64,000 nucleotides of DNA. Origin: Lottia gigantea (lineage: Eukaryota; Mollusca; Gastropoda; Lottiidae). Numbering within the stretch: the first letter of the stretch is position 1; each line of letters opens with the position of its first letter. Positions 24,101 through 36,830 of the stretch are shown here, one piece after another. Under the pieces are notes generated by a model. That model was not told the DNA's origin and ran no database searches. It saw only the letters and a program-made list of their open reading frames with translations. The stretch is taken from positions 227,942 through 291,941 of the forward strand of contig NW_008710950.1 in NCBI RefSeq assembly GCF_000327385.1. Direction: 5' to 3'. Both the position numbers and the translations under genes were made by a program.

Positions 24101-26981
24101 AACCGATTAATGTATAGGCTAAGGCAGTCTTCATGTATCTGAGACTGAAACACAGATAGAGTTTTTACGATGAACCACTTCCAGGAAGTCCTTCACCAGC
24201 AATTTTTTCGGAGAACATGACATGATCGGCTGATCGACAATTAACCACTCGATAATTTATGTCGTTTTGAAGCAGATCCAGAAAAATGTGACCAGGGATG
24301 AGGCTACCTACCCAAAAAAGGTCGCCGATCGCCATTATTCTAGTAATGATGATGTTATTTCATCTGTGAATGACTCTTTTTTTATTAACGAAAAATGAAA
24401 AGCTTCTAAACATGTATAATTTCCAACGTTTTCAATATTTTGAATGCTGTCCACCGGTTTATAAAAATTAACATCAACACAGTTTGTATCCAAAAGTCGA
24501 CTAATACTCACAGAGACAATCTCGAATCCAAGGAAATATACTAAATTCTAAACGCAATAAAAACGCAATGAAGTGGTTTTATAGCCTCGATGGAGTTGAA
24601 CAATTAGAATATATTAGTATTTTATCAATTATCTACTTCAATAAAGATGAATACCAGACAGTATTAATGTTGAATATTTATATTATTCCAATCAAATGCT
24701 CACAATGAAGTTCATTTTCAGGCGTCGATATAGATATATCACGGAATGTTTTTTTTTTTGTTTCTAGCACCACCTTCAGACTTTTAAGTCCGTGAATTCT
24801 TCAGAAGAGTGTATTGATTCATGATCCACCAATCTATTAATTTGAATTCCAATAAAATCATCACTTGACAAACACACAAAGTAAAAATCGTCAATACGTG
24901 ATAAATTATAACCAAGTTTTCATTTCCTGTATGTCAACAAAAGCTTAAAAGCGTGAGCCGAAACGAATTGAACCTGGGGCTCATGGAGAGTTTCTGAATG
25001 CGTTGGGAGGAGCTAGTATTAATGATTCAATGTGGGATGGCAACTCTAAAGAATTTTCAACAATTAAAGACATATTAATTAAAACCAAGGCAGAATCCAT
25101 TTTAAATAAACAACACCTCAAATATTCTATACAGCAGTCAGGCATTTATTCCTTACACTGATTCCAATAATTACATAAAATACAATTAAAATCAAATTAT
25201 TTGCAAACATTTGCCGTCTACGGCATCACACTTGTTGCCTGTTCGCCAGTCTATTCAACTCTATTTTGTGTGCGCTATGCGGTTCTTGGTGGATTGTTTT
25301 CATTGTTTGCAACCAATCAAAAGATTTTCGTGATGACTGATGATCAAACGATTTTTCTTTGATTTTTAACGTTTTGACGTATTTACATGTATCGTGCTCA
25401 CTATACTCATAGTCTAGAAATTTGTATGGATTGTTGTAAGTTGGCTTTAGTGTTGATTGTAAGTCGAAGGATGCTGAGTATAAATCACAGGCGAACGATG
25501 CATCAATCGGCTACGAATGCCTTGTAGAATATATATATTATTATATTCTTCGACTGAAACGTTTGCCCTGCAGATCTTTAACAGAGAAAAATATATCGTA
25601 ATCGTAATTGTTTGTTTTTCCTCACAAAAGAAAGTTATAACTTTTACTACATTTCAGATAATTGGGGTCCTTACACTATGGTATCAGAATGTTCTGGCTT
25701 AATAAGTCGGACGCCAAAATATCGTAGATATCCAAGTTTCAGCTTTTCCCATATACCCCCGTCTGTGGTCCAGAAAAGCTTAACTATATAGATTATTACG
25801 TAAGTATCGCGTGGTAAAAAGGATTTGTAAAATGTAAGGGCTCGAGAAAATCGCTGGCTACTATTTTTACAATCCCTACCCTTGTAAAGAACACTCACTT
25901 CGTATAACTTGACGTAATGGGACTGTTTCAGTCTAGAATGACAACGTGTGATATTACTACATGTACTTACATGCATACACTCGTTCTGTAGTATAAGATA
26001 GTATACAAATATATACTTTTAATTATTCATAGGTTACCATAGAAATAAAGAAAATGTACAATAGATTAAAGGTTAACATATCACCATGGTGTGTAATCGT
26101 CCAATCTTTGAACTTCAATGAATAAATGAATAATAGATATTCGAACTAGGGTTTTTATAGACCCAAGATACTACAGATCTATAGTGTGGTTTCTCCAAAC
26201 TCCACAAGTCGATGAGGAACTATTTTGGTAAAGTAAAAGAAAGTAATAAAGATTCAACATCATTAGCAAATTTTGGTCATATAAATACAGTTGTACATAC
26301 TAGAAGTAGGTTTTACAAAAATAAAGGAATTACTGCATTTTCACTATTGCAATACACTTTTTGTTTTCTTTATTTTATCTTTGCAAATTGTCGTTCAAAT
26401 TATTTGATCTGTGATCCACATAAGGAAAATGGTTAGTTCAGAAACTTAGTAAGATTTGTCGGTGGCAACTCCCCCGGTCTTTCGTGTACAATGTAGAAAA
26501 TGGAACTGTCAATAATATTTCTAAGTGTTAGACCTATCACCAAGTGATATCATCTTCAATTCTCAAGAGTTGTGAATCAACATCTAACAATTGAGATAAG
26601 ACAATACTCGAGACAAACAAATTTTTAACTATTAAGATCGACTATTCGTGATGATATAAATAACCTAAACGTTTATGAATATTTACATGACAACCATAGA
26701 ATTGATCTTCTCTGTGGAGGATGCATAGTAATCTGATCTGGAATTATATATCAATTGCGATCACAAGCCGATGTTAGTGTATTTGACTAATAAAACGACC
26801 ATAACTCGGCAACATTTTGAAATAATGAAATAATGAAAACTGATCTGCGGTCTAATCAGCATGCATAATGATCTGGATTTTTTAGCGAACGGAAACACAC
26901 TTTTTTTTACTGTTATACAGGAAATACAAAAATATTAATGATACAACAAACAAATATGAAAACCTTACCTGATTCAGACAT
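21197..26981 (-). CDS. Two-pore-domain (K2P) potassium channel, paralogue B, His-rich tail
   Basis: Three minus-strand coding exons join in frame: 26,981-26,969 (MSES plus one base, donor GTAAGG), 23,479-22,979 and 22,029-21,197. This gives 1,347 nt, 448 aa. The two large exons are certain from homology; the 13-nt first exon is inferred from phase, an ATG and matching splice sites. Starting instead at the internal ATG 23,444 would give 432 aa. M1 is at about residues 64-87, NFT and NET glycosylation sites follow, then filter TTIGYG with GYG at 172-174, M2 about 184-203, M3 about 273-294, filter STIGFGD with GFG at 317-319, and M4 about 330-352. The intron splits the first GYG codon as in paralogue A. 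The C-terminal tail (about 355-448) ends in a region with about 16 His in roughly 53 residues (HHHHDH, HHH, HVHGRHRH), absent from paralogue A and suggestive of metal or pH sensing. Confidence 0.92.
22395..22552 (-). mobile_element. MITE-like element fragment (copy 3)
   Basis: In reverse orientation this intronic stretch of K2P paralogue B matches two blocks of the element at 5,354-6,129: a GGATTCAT...AATCGAAA...CCAGTTTTAATTATTTT-type block and an AAATCCACCATTTT/TTTGGTAATA block. The sequence between those blocks in copy 1 is missing here. It is a diverged fragment with no terminal repeats left. Confidence 0.7.
22655..22735 (+). mobile_element. Pearl-like element head fragment
   Basis: CAGCTTGCCAGGCAA, then ACGCCCATTGGCAACTGTCA, matches the head of the element at 29,362. 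No core repeats follow. It lies in intron 2 of K2P paralogue B. Confidence 0.55.
23480..26968. other. Large first intron of K2P paralogue B
   Basis: It is bounded by the donor GTAAGG at 26,968-26,963 and the acceptor TTTCATTTCAG ending at 23,480 (minus strand). No second gene or recognised repeat was found inside. Open frames here, such as 25,671-25,976, lack domains. Confidence 0.5.
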
Positions 26982-29350
26982 ATTGACCAGTAAATATGGT
27001 TTTCTGCTTAAAATGATTAATACAACACATGAAACTTGTCTTTGTCAAAACATGTACCTGTATTAAACTGGTGTTACTTGTTTCGAAGTATCTTCAACCC
27101 TGCCAATAAAAATAATGTAGTACTTACTAATTACATAAAATATACTAATAAAACATAACATCATAATGAAGTTCTTAATTAAGACTTGTGTCTAACTGTT
27201 TCATTACATCGAATTGGATATGTTATTAAGACGCCAGGGGAATATACGCTGCAAGCTTCCTGAATATAGTAATTCCGTACCAATGCCAGATATAACCGAA
27301 TGCCTACAACCGCGTAGACATGCTACCGTTTAAAATGCCTTTCTTTAAAGGTCTTTCATAGAATTCCGCGTACATGAAACATGAGAGAATTGAACTCTAC
27401 TAAAGAATAAAATAATTATAAGTCTCAGGCGAATGACTAGGCGTAGTGTAAAGCGTATTATGTTGCTTACTAAATTATGTACGCATCAATGCGACGCAGT
27501 TTTTTTTTTTGTCTTCAAATTTCAACAGTTGGAAAGCCCGGTGGTAAATCAGTTGCATACTAGATTTCTCCTTTTCGTTGGTTTAATAAAGTGCAGAAAG
27601 TAAAACGTATAACTCAAATTCGTTTCAGATTATTGCTGTAATAACTTCTTTCTATTATTTTGAACTTTCTATCACTGGGACCATATACTTGGTTGCAGTA
27701 CTCCCCTTATTCTCTAAGCACTTGTACTCAATTGTCCTTATATTGTTATATAATAAAGATTGATTGCTAATATATATGAAGATGAAGTGTGCGTGTGCCG
27801 GATCAACATAATTTTATCTTGAAAAGAAAAGTCAGAAAAAAAAGACAATTACATAAGTAATGATAAGCCAAAACCAGTATTTCATTGGACATTGATGCGC
27901 AGCGTGAAAGAATACAATGCCAACGATAACAGTATGATTATGTCTAGCAAGAAAGTAAAAAAGAGAACAGAGTATTTATGACATGTAATAAACTTAATAC
28001 ATTATGACATGTTATTTTATGATTTATAGTTATGTTACAAACATATGGTAATGATAATCTCAAGGATTAGGACGATTTTGTAATGAAATGATAATATTTA
28101 GTACGATAACACATGTGTTTATTGCATCTACACATTATAAGCTTAGATTAATAAAAGTTATGGCCAGAAAAGGTCCTTCTTGTTGCATAAGCCGGTGTAA
28201 ACATCGTGTAATATATAGACTGCTTGTCTTCGTTAGGGAAACCAGTATTTCTGGCTATTCTAACAGGCATGCATATTATGTATACCATGAACATATAACG
28301 AACTTCCAGAAGCAAAGATTCTTTGCAGAATAGCAGAGTAAAGAAATCGAGAATAAGTGAAAGCCTGTGTTCGGTGTCGTAATTTGAATAAAAGCCTTAA
28401 CAAAACAAGCAAACTTCCTCATTATTAGACCAGCTTATTGGTGTAAATTCTAATAATATGAAAGTCTCATGCTTACCTACTTAGAGACACGTACCACATA
28501 GCAATAGAACACTATTCCATTATAGGCCTATCACATATTCAGTTTTGGAAACGGAAGAGTGCCTTTATAGAGAATTCTCTCGTCACGGTTGACTTGTTAA
28601 ATAGGAAGAACTGAGTACACGAATAGTTCAATTGTCTTCTTTCTTTAAAGAGACAGCCATTGTTCTTCGTCCACTGTATTTTGTTCTTAGTCCACTGTAA
28701 TACTAGGAAATTACAATGATATTTTGTCTCATAATTTTTAAACAAAAATCAATTCAAAGGCTTATATAGTAAATGATGTTCATATTCATGATTATTTAGT
28801 TAATAGGATAATGAGAAATGTGACCTAGTTTGAATATGTTCATCATAATTCGATATAGTAGCTTTTGTTTACGTAAATCAAACATGGTATGTAATGCACA
28901 TAGTTAATTTATTGGATGTTATGGTAGCAATACATCAGGTTTGAATAGTTACTTTATGTAAACAAGATTGTCACTTACCTGATGTATCTGAAGTGACTAT
29001 TTTGAATCAAACAGTCCTATTCATGTCTAAGTTATATATTGTTTATATCGTGTATCTATAGACAGATGTTCAAGTGACCTAGACTGATCTTTACTTTATA
29101 ACCGGTACATTCAAATATATATTGATTATATGAACAACTCTTATAAATAATATATTTTATCAGCATTATATCTATTTACATCAATACTGAAATAGATCTT
29201 ACATGCACAAGTGATAATTGAAAAACCTAAAGAAGACCTTATATGACACTATGTGACCACAGACTCCTACACCACTACTTGTTTAGAGATTGTCAAATTG
29301 ACCCTCACCATAATGGTGGTTTGTAGCAAAATGTGGTCATGATAACCAGA
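26982..29350. other. Upstream of K2P paralogue B; weak SINE tail only
   Basis: 27,580-27,645 weakly resembles the SINE 3' end (AAGTGCAGAAAGTAAAACGT). A minus-strand donor-like site near 28,980 (ACATCAG|GTAAGT) could belong to a 5' UTR exon of the channel gene. No coding gene was recognised. Confidence 0.4.
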
Positions 29351-29361
29351 AAAGGTAGCTT

Positions 29362-30016
29362 GCCAGGCAAGGTAACATACGCCCACTACGAGCTGTCAGA
29401 AATGATAACAAAGTCTGTAGTGGTTATGTGAAAAATGCAGTCTCTATCAGGCCTACAAGCCAAATTAGACGCAATGAATTAATTCAAGGGCCATAACTCC
29501 AAAACCATTCATCCAATTTTTACCCTTTTTCAACTTGAGATCTCATCAATATATACATACATACCAAGTTTCATTGAAATCAGATAAAAACTGCACTCTG
29601 TATCATGGCTACAAGCAAAATTTGAAGCGTTTTTACTAAGTCAAGGGCCATAACTCTGAAACCGGTCATTCGATTAATTCAAATTTCGAACTTGACCAAG
29701 ATCTCAACAATATATACATGCATACTAAGTTTCATCAAGATCAGATAAAAATTGCAGCCTTTATCATACATACAAGCCAAATTTAACGCGTTTTTACTAA
29801 GTCAAGGGCAATAACTCTGAAACCGTTCATCTGATTATTACCAATTTCGAACTTGACCGAGATCTCATCAATATATACATGCATACCAAGTTTCATCAAG
29901 ATCTGATAAAAACTGTAGCATCTATCGTGCATACAAGAAATGTGGACGGACGGACGGACCGACGGACGGACAGTTGCGACGGCAATATACGTCCACATTT
30001 CCATGTGGGCGTATAA
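29362..30016 (+). mobile_element. Pearl-like element with three ~158-bp core repeats
   Basis: It starts at GCTTGCCAGGCAAGGTAACA, then holds core units whose anchor TCAAGGGC(C/A)ATAACTC recurs at about 29,485, 29,641 and 29,802 (spacings 156 and 161 bp). A GGAC-type microsatellite (29,944-29,971) follows, and the end has inverted CGTCCACAT and ATGTGGGCG arms forming a hairpin. Bivalve 'pearl' elements, non-autonomous relatives of Helentrons, have this plan: ~160-bp core tandem repeats followed by an ACGG/ACTG microsatellite. The minus-strand frame at 29,783-30,064 is a repeat artefact. This is the most complete of six copies or fragments in the window. Confidence 0.8.
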
Positions 30017-30029
30017 AAATAGAGTGTTA

Positions 30030-32715
30030 ACTTGGATTTCCACTAATATAATGTCTATCGCCATTTCGAGTTGTTTGGGATTATTTTAGTTTGATAAAAT
30101 ACATTGAGGTTTCAATTTAAAACAGAATTTTAAACTTTTCCACATATTAATTATGAATTTCGAACATGTCTTACGTTTTCTGATTCTGAATATCAAATAA
30201 ACATTGTTTTCCCAAAATTGTCTTTAAATGGTTAACAATATGAGTTAAATACGGTGTTAGTTAGTGACCTATATTACTAGATGATCACTGTTCCATTGAC
30301 GGAGTGGTTATTCGACGAAAAACAAGTCAAATGTGTACAGTCAGTCCTTTGTCAAGCAAATATTAGTCTAAGATTTAAACACAGAAACATTTCGCTCCTC
30401 TTTGGAGGATTGGACTTGAAAATTTCATAAACATTTAGTATATTAAAGTGACGTTAACAACGTTAAAGAAATAGAGTGCAAACACGAGAAGAACGTACAT
30501 CAACATTCTTACATATACACTGTATTTATAATCTATCTCATATTTACAATCTAAAGTACAGACAGACGGTGTTAAAAAATGGAGAAATATAGAATTGATA
30601 AAAGCAGAGTCTTAGTGATAAGTATCTTTGTAAGTATATATATCACTGTAAAAACAAACTGAGATTTTCAGTGTGAATTTATAATTAGATTTAGAGGAAA
30701 TGATAATAATGATAATAATTCGATAACGTAATTGTGCAGACATATAACTAGCTTATATAATTTGCTGAACCGTGAAATTCAGTTTAACATAAAATATTTC
30801 CTCTTGGTACAATCTTTAAACAGAATGTTGTATTACTATTTATCTCTTGTTAAATAACGTTCCAAGAATCGCCATTCAATTTGTTTTACTTTCAGTTTAT
30901 TTTTCAACACAAAGTGCCATGTAAGATGGCGAAAGTTACTTCTTCCTATTTAACTATAGCGCGGTCAGTCGAGACAGTCCATTCGAAGATACTGACGTAT
31001 TGATCGCATTCAGGAGACATTCATCTCGTAAACCGATCGTACAAATGTAATTAGAAAAACTTACCCTATATTCAACTCGTATGTTGCCCGTTACACTATG
31101 GAGAATTCCTATACAAGAATGGAGAAAATACACAGACACGTGTGAACTTTTATTCACTCAGAACTGACCTCTCTGTAAAATTCAACAAAACTAATACTAT
31201 TTAAATGTACTTACATGTGTTACAGAAAAGATAATCCGCAATGTGTACTATTTACTATATATAGTAGAACAGTACGTACAAAGAATAAAAATGAATGCAC
31301 TAAAATTTGACTTAAACATTTCACCCTAGTTGACTAATTTCCACTTGAGGCGAAGATAAACAAACTCCCACATCTTGATTCATGCCAGTATCACTATCAA
31401 ATGAATACATTCACAGCAAGCTACACACAAAATATAACATCTATCAGTTTGTGATTATGTAAATAAATGGAAAGAAGTTCATGACCTCTTGCTTCCTGAA
31501 TCGTATCATAATTAACTATAATGCTCAATTAACGAAATTAACAACAATTATTAGAAATATATTATTAATTGGGGTCATGTGAGGATATTCTCCAATCATG
31601 TGTATTATTAGGTACAACTGCTATTTAAAACAGTAAATGATATGAAAGCGCCAACTGAAATGAGAATGTTGATAAATGAGCGTAGAGGAATAGTTTTAAT
31701 AATTTTAATAAGCAATTTTGAGGATTCCCAGAACGATAATAAGAGATTGGCGCAACGTGAGATTACAGCATATATGTTTTTTTTGCCCACACAAACGAGA
31801 AAAAAGTAAGTAATTAAGTAAGAATCATTTCTATGTCAACTCAACAAAATGGTGTGATCATAATCGAAGTGGGAAATTAAATGCATAAAAAACTATCAAT
31901 CTACATTTTAAAAAATGTTATTAGCATTCGACAGTTAAAAAATACTTTTAATATTTAATATTCATGACTTAAAACTTCTATTCTTGGTTTCTTTTAATCT
32001 TATGAGATCTTGTGAGTGATCTTGTTCTGTCATTCACGTAATGGCAATTGATAAATCGGAGTTTAACTAGGAAGGAAAAAAGATTTACTGGTTTTATTGG
32101 AATCATTGGAATATCGGTAATAGAGTAATGGATTTTTTTTTAAATAACTGTATTCTGATCTGACCTCAATCATAGTTATGACTTACTGTTTATAGACTAG
32201 AGAACAGCACATCATTCTCGTTCAAATCAATAAAATGTGTGATTTTAAAAATATAAAGGTCATACTGGTGATAACATTAAGGATATTTTACTGTATATTA
32301 AATGGTTAAATTATCTCGATATCACGACGTATTTTATAAAGGAATACACATCTAAGGTATAATGATAATTGTACAACATTACCAACTGCCACAAAGACCT
32401 GCAATGAACGTGAACGTTTCACAAAAGGATGGATCCCTGCATGTCACTTTGTTCTTGCGATGGGGAATGCAACAGATACTACAATGTCCAGTGACAGTAA
32501 CTGTGGCTTTCTACCAAATGCTCAGTATTCACTAGATGGTTTATAAACTTCAATCATTCACAAAATGTGCTAATTGATGAAGCGTTTACGTTAGCCTTTC
32601 AACGGAGGCTATCTTCTATTACTATATTTCCCACATATTCAATCTAGCCATTTGATTACTAGACCACTAAAACATGGTATACATGGTACTGTGCTGATAT
32701 CTTTACTACTTAATG
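30030..32715. other. No gene seen (30.0-32.7 kb)
   Basis: AT-rich intergenic DNA with only short domain-less frames. Donor-like sites on the minus strand near 31,065 could belong to a distant untranslated exon of the K2P gene but cannot be supported. Confidence 0.45.
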
Positions 32716-32734
32716 AGATATGGAGTAAAATAGC

Positions 32735-33045
32735 TTTAAATGGCGGCCATATTGCATTTTAAGATGGCAGCTATATGTGACATATAGCTTCTGACACCAC
32801 TGGATACCAAAAGCCCTGAAACATAGAAAAGGCGTTGGAACTGTACTCACATCTTTACTACTAAAATGGCTTTAAGTGGCGGCCATATTGGATTTGAAGA
32901 TAGCAGCAATATGTGACATACAGTTTCTGACAACATTGGATTCCTAAAGCCACAAAAAGTAGGTTAAAGCAATTGAACCGTCTTTAACAAAACTTTTCCA
33001 TATTGGCGGCCATTTTGAAATTCAAGATGGCTGCCATACAGGGTG
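32735..33045. repeat. Three imperfect repeats with GGCGGCCAT / AAGATGGC pairs
   Basis: The block GGCGGCCAT recurs at about 32,742, 32,879 and 33,005, each followed after about 20 bp by an AAGATGGC or AAGATAGC block, making three inverted pairs with a spacing of 137 and 126 bp. The unit also shares ATATGTGACATA and TTCTGACA segments. The core resembles the YY1 consensus AAGATGGCGGC, but the context is a repeat and no gene lies close. Confidence 0.75.
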
Positions 33046-33227
33046 CAATTTTCGATGGCCCCTGGACTAATCTAATATAATCTATAATAACCTAATTTCG
33101 TGCACCTCCGGAAATGATAAATAATTGTGACCTCATGTTTTGATATTTATACAACGTCAACCTGCTGAATATTTCCTATCGTTTCAAAGCAATGTCAAAT
33201 TTATTAGCCTATCTGTATCTAACATAT

Positions 33228-33285
33228 ATGATATACCAAATGGCGGATTTAAGTTATTACCAAATGTCAACATTTTATATCGGCT
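33228..33285 (+). mobile_element. MITE-like element fragment (copy 4)
   Basis: AAATGGCGGATTTAAGTTAT, then TACCAAATGTCAACATTTTA and TATCGGC, matches 5,556-5,601 of copy 1. Only about 58 bp are alignable by eye. Confidence 0.55.
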
Positions 33286-33289
33286 AGAA

Positions 33290-34509
33290 CTGCCTCAGCT
33301 TCCGGACTAAATATTCAGTTTGATTCCCAAATAATAGCATTTGTTTCCTCATTTAATAACATTTCTTGCCAAGCTTCCCGTATAATTAAACGATACTACT
33401 ATTTATAAGCACGAATAGTTAGTGAGCAAGAGACATGGTAGTTTTGTTATCGATGTATCAAACTTATTTAAGGTAATCATTCCATGTACTTCTCAAATAC
33501 ATTTAGAAGATTGAAAACATACAACCTGGGTTGGAATAGGTAAAGGGAGCTAATCGGTATAGTACACCTGAACTCATAATTCAGTTGCCATCTCATCCAT
33601 GTTAAATCACGAAATTCAACCTTCTATAACTTTTTCCAGAAATCTCGTTCAAAACTTTCCAATATGTCGCATGAAAGTCTGTTGTCTCTTTAAAGTATCT
33701 AAAAGATTTAACAAGCAAAATAAAGCCGTTAATATTTAAACCTAAAAATATTTAAAACCATAACGCAAGGAAGTTCGTTATGCTTATTGGAAGTTGTTTG
33801 AAAACAACTGTATTGGATTTGAGTAAAATAAATACCTAATTGAAGAGGTATTGCAAAGGTTTCAACTAATAATACTGAGCCATTATAAAGCCAAAGTCTC
33901 TAATAAACCCTTTTAAAACAAATATAGTTTGATCAAGAAGATACATTAGCCTACTTAAGAAATATTTTCAGGTATAATTTACGATGTTTTTGATAATGAA
34001 AACTTTTTCAAGAAGTTCAAAACAATCTATCAATAAAGTTTATACAAGAACGTTTAAATAATATGAAATTTTTTAATACACTCTGTCCTCAATGTTAAAA
34101 GCCTTTGTAAGCTTCAACATTCAAAAATGAAACAAAGTTATCTCCCATCATATAACAGTTTGTAATTTTTCTTCCACCTTTTTTTTATTTATATTGGAAA
34201 TATCTGGATTATGGCATTGTGTACGCGTACAACTTCTGTAATTCCAGATTAGTACGTCATGATAGAAAAGTGCGGTCTCATAGTCTCATGAAAGCACTGG
34301 CCAAGGTCACAAAGTAAAGATTTATGATAAAACAAGGTGCAAGTTAAAGGTTAAGATAATTAGATATGTTAACTAAGGATGTCTCTATAATACTATCTGT
34401 GTTGGAAACATTTCTTTAGCTGAAATAGCTGAAAATATAAGAGTAACATTCTTCTGATATATCAATAATCATCTCAAGATCAAACCTGTATTGTAAAAAA
34501 AAATCTTTT
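33290..34509. other. No gene seen (33.3-34.5 kb)
   Basis: AT-rich, with no recognised coding or repeat content. Confidence 0.45.
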
Positions 34510-36830
34510 CATGTATATATAAGAAAATAAGAAGCATTAATATGAATAGTCATCGTAGGAAATTCAAAATTAAAAGAAGTCAGATATTTTAAGGCTATTG
34601 AGGGTTAAGTCTACCATGGACTAGGATATTAATGAAATTTTTATTTCTTCTGTAAACTGTAACAAGTCTCTTGCTGTAGACATGAGGATATTGGTCTTGA
34701 AGATTCTGATAGTGGCGTCTGATGATATTAGAGGCATTAGTGGCAGTATGATTGTAGGTGGTAACGAAGGGTATTATCTGGTTATAGTGTTGAATATTTA
34801 AGCCATAATTATATACAGTTTGAAATTGGTCCATCCAATAAATCTCGCGTTGTAATCCTCTTTGCTTTGGTTTGATATTCGGCATAAGTTGTATCTTTTC
34901 AATTGGCATAATCATCAAGTCTTCAATGGAATGGTCGGGGGTTGGTTAAAGTGACTGGAAATTGGTCTGTTTTTGCTATGTTCTATATCGTAATGATGGC
35001 CGTTAAAGTGAGTTCGCAGCGCGTTCTTTGTTTATCTAATATTTTCATGTATCTATAAGAAAATAAGAAGCATTAATATGAATAGTCATCGTAGGGAATT
35101 CAAAAGAAAAGGAGTCAAAAATTGTAAGGATTGATATTCGGCATAGGTTGTATCCTTTCAATTAGCATAATCAATAAGTCTTCAATGGAATGGTCGGGTT
35201 GGTTAAAGAGATTGGAAATTGGTCTGTTTTTGCCGTAACGATGGCCGTTATAGTGTGTTCACAGCGCGTTCTTTGTTTATCAAATATACTGCATGTCGCA
35301 TTAATTTTACATGAAATTAGGTAAATCAGATTTTGGTCTCCGCTTGAAATTTGGTCAGTCATTAAAAAAGTTTTTCTGGTTTTATTGTTTTTTAAAGAAA
35401 TGAGAAATAGGTACATCTTCGCAGGTATGACACGCAGAAACACCACAAGCCAAATCCAGTAGGCGAAGGAGGAGGGTAATTTTTCTTCTGAAGTTGTAAT
35501 AACGTGTCGTTATTTGGCGAAGTAACCCTTAAGTCGTAATTTATTGAAAACTAGGTTACATGCGGAATCAAAATCAGTCTGTTGAGTATGTATGCTTCAG
35601 ATGAAACGTGCTTTTGAACAAAAGTTGGTGCGTATCAGTCTCTCTAAAAAAATACTTTAATATCAACTTTGGAAGTTTTTTCGAAATCGAAACCCTTGAA
35701 CACCGTAGTGTCCAAGAAATCCATACTATTGTCGCTAGTGTTCGCCGTTAATTTAACTGAAGGATGGTGATTGTTTAGTATTTCAAAATATTGCCAAAAG
35801 TTTGCTAGTGATTTGGTTCAAATGATAAAAATGTCGTCAACTGAAATTTGGTCTATTTCGCGTTCCCATTCGCCATGAAGATATTTGCATAGCTTGGAGC
35901 AAAACGTTTGTTAATAGCTGTTCTAGAAATTTGAAGGTATATTTTTCCATTGAAGGTAAAGTCATTGCGCGTTAAACATATTTCTAATAGTTCTAAAATT
36001 TCTTTATCTGGTCTTTCTTCGGAATGATTTCAAATAAAGGCTTTACGGACAGCATCTAAACCAACGTATACATACTCGAAACATTTAAAGATATAAAAAA
36101 TGCATTAGGTGGAATATCCAATTTTTTGTTTTTTTGTTTTTTTCTATAAAGTCGGTGGTATCTTTAAGATAAGACGGATGTTTGCCTGCCAAAGGTAACA
36201 AAAAGTAAACAATATATTCCGAAACTCAGGTATGATTCACTGGCGCAATCAGAAATAATTGGGGATTTTATTCGCGACTGTCCATTCGGTTTCAGGATTC
36301 TTATGAATTTTCGGTAAGAAGTAAATATGACGTTGACATATATTAGTTTCGCAGAAAGATAATCGTATTGTGCATCAGAAAGAACCTTTTTGTGTAACTA
36401 ATGTTTTCAAAATATCGTTGATTTTTTTTTAGATATTTCCATAAAAATTGGTCTTTCTAGTTGGTGATAATGAGTTTGATTACTTAACTGTTTATCTAAT
36501 TCGAAAATATAGTCCGCGCGATCCTGTATTACACAACAACTGCCTTTGCCACTTTTACGGACAATGATGTTATCATCATTCTTCAAGTCATTCAATGCCA
36601 TACGTTCAAAATTGGTTTAATTGTTCTTCTCGTGTACCAACGGTAAACGAGAGACTTCATCGTACATTTCATCGCAAATATCAATAATACCATTGTGTAT
36701 CACGCTGTCTGATGGATTCCAACCAGATTTTTCAATAAATTGTTTTCGGTTGTTCTGATTGTCTATAGGCGTCATCCGTGGTTGATAACAAACATTCAAA
36801 TCAAGTTTCATTTAAATCCGTCAAGAATTG
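34510..36830 (-). mobile_element. Penelope-like element with two head-to-tail 3' ends
   Basis: Minus-strand pieces match a Penelope-like retroelement. An N-terminal linker (FIEKSGWNPSDSV near 36,700) and an RT-proximal motif (RKSGKGSCCVIQDRADYI near 36,520) come first. A degraded reverse transcriptase follows (about 36.4-35.45 kb), with a GIY-YIG endonuclease region (NLIYLISC, then NALRTHYNGHRY-type residues, about 35,350-35,200) and a C-terminal block (PFVTTYN near 34,770, YRRNKNF near 34,640). The 3' flank starting ATAAGAAAATAAGAAGCATT occurs twice, at about 34,520 and 35,050, and the GIY-YIG-downstream block also occurs twice (34,875-34,990 and 35,131-35,245). Two partial copies are therefore joined head to tail, an arrangement known for Penelope elements. 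The coding parts are broken. Confidence 0.8.

Noticed and set aside
29783-30064. 93-codon minus-strand frame over the pearl-like element
   Set aside because: It reads through the core repeat and the GGAC microsatellite (RPSVRPSVH), a by-product of the repeat. The frame at 59,394-59,675 is the same artefact.
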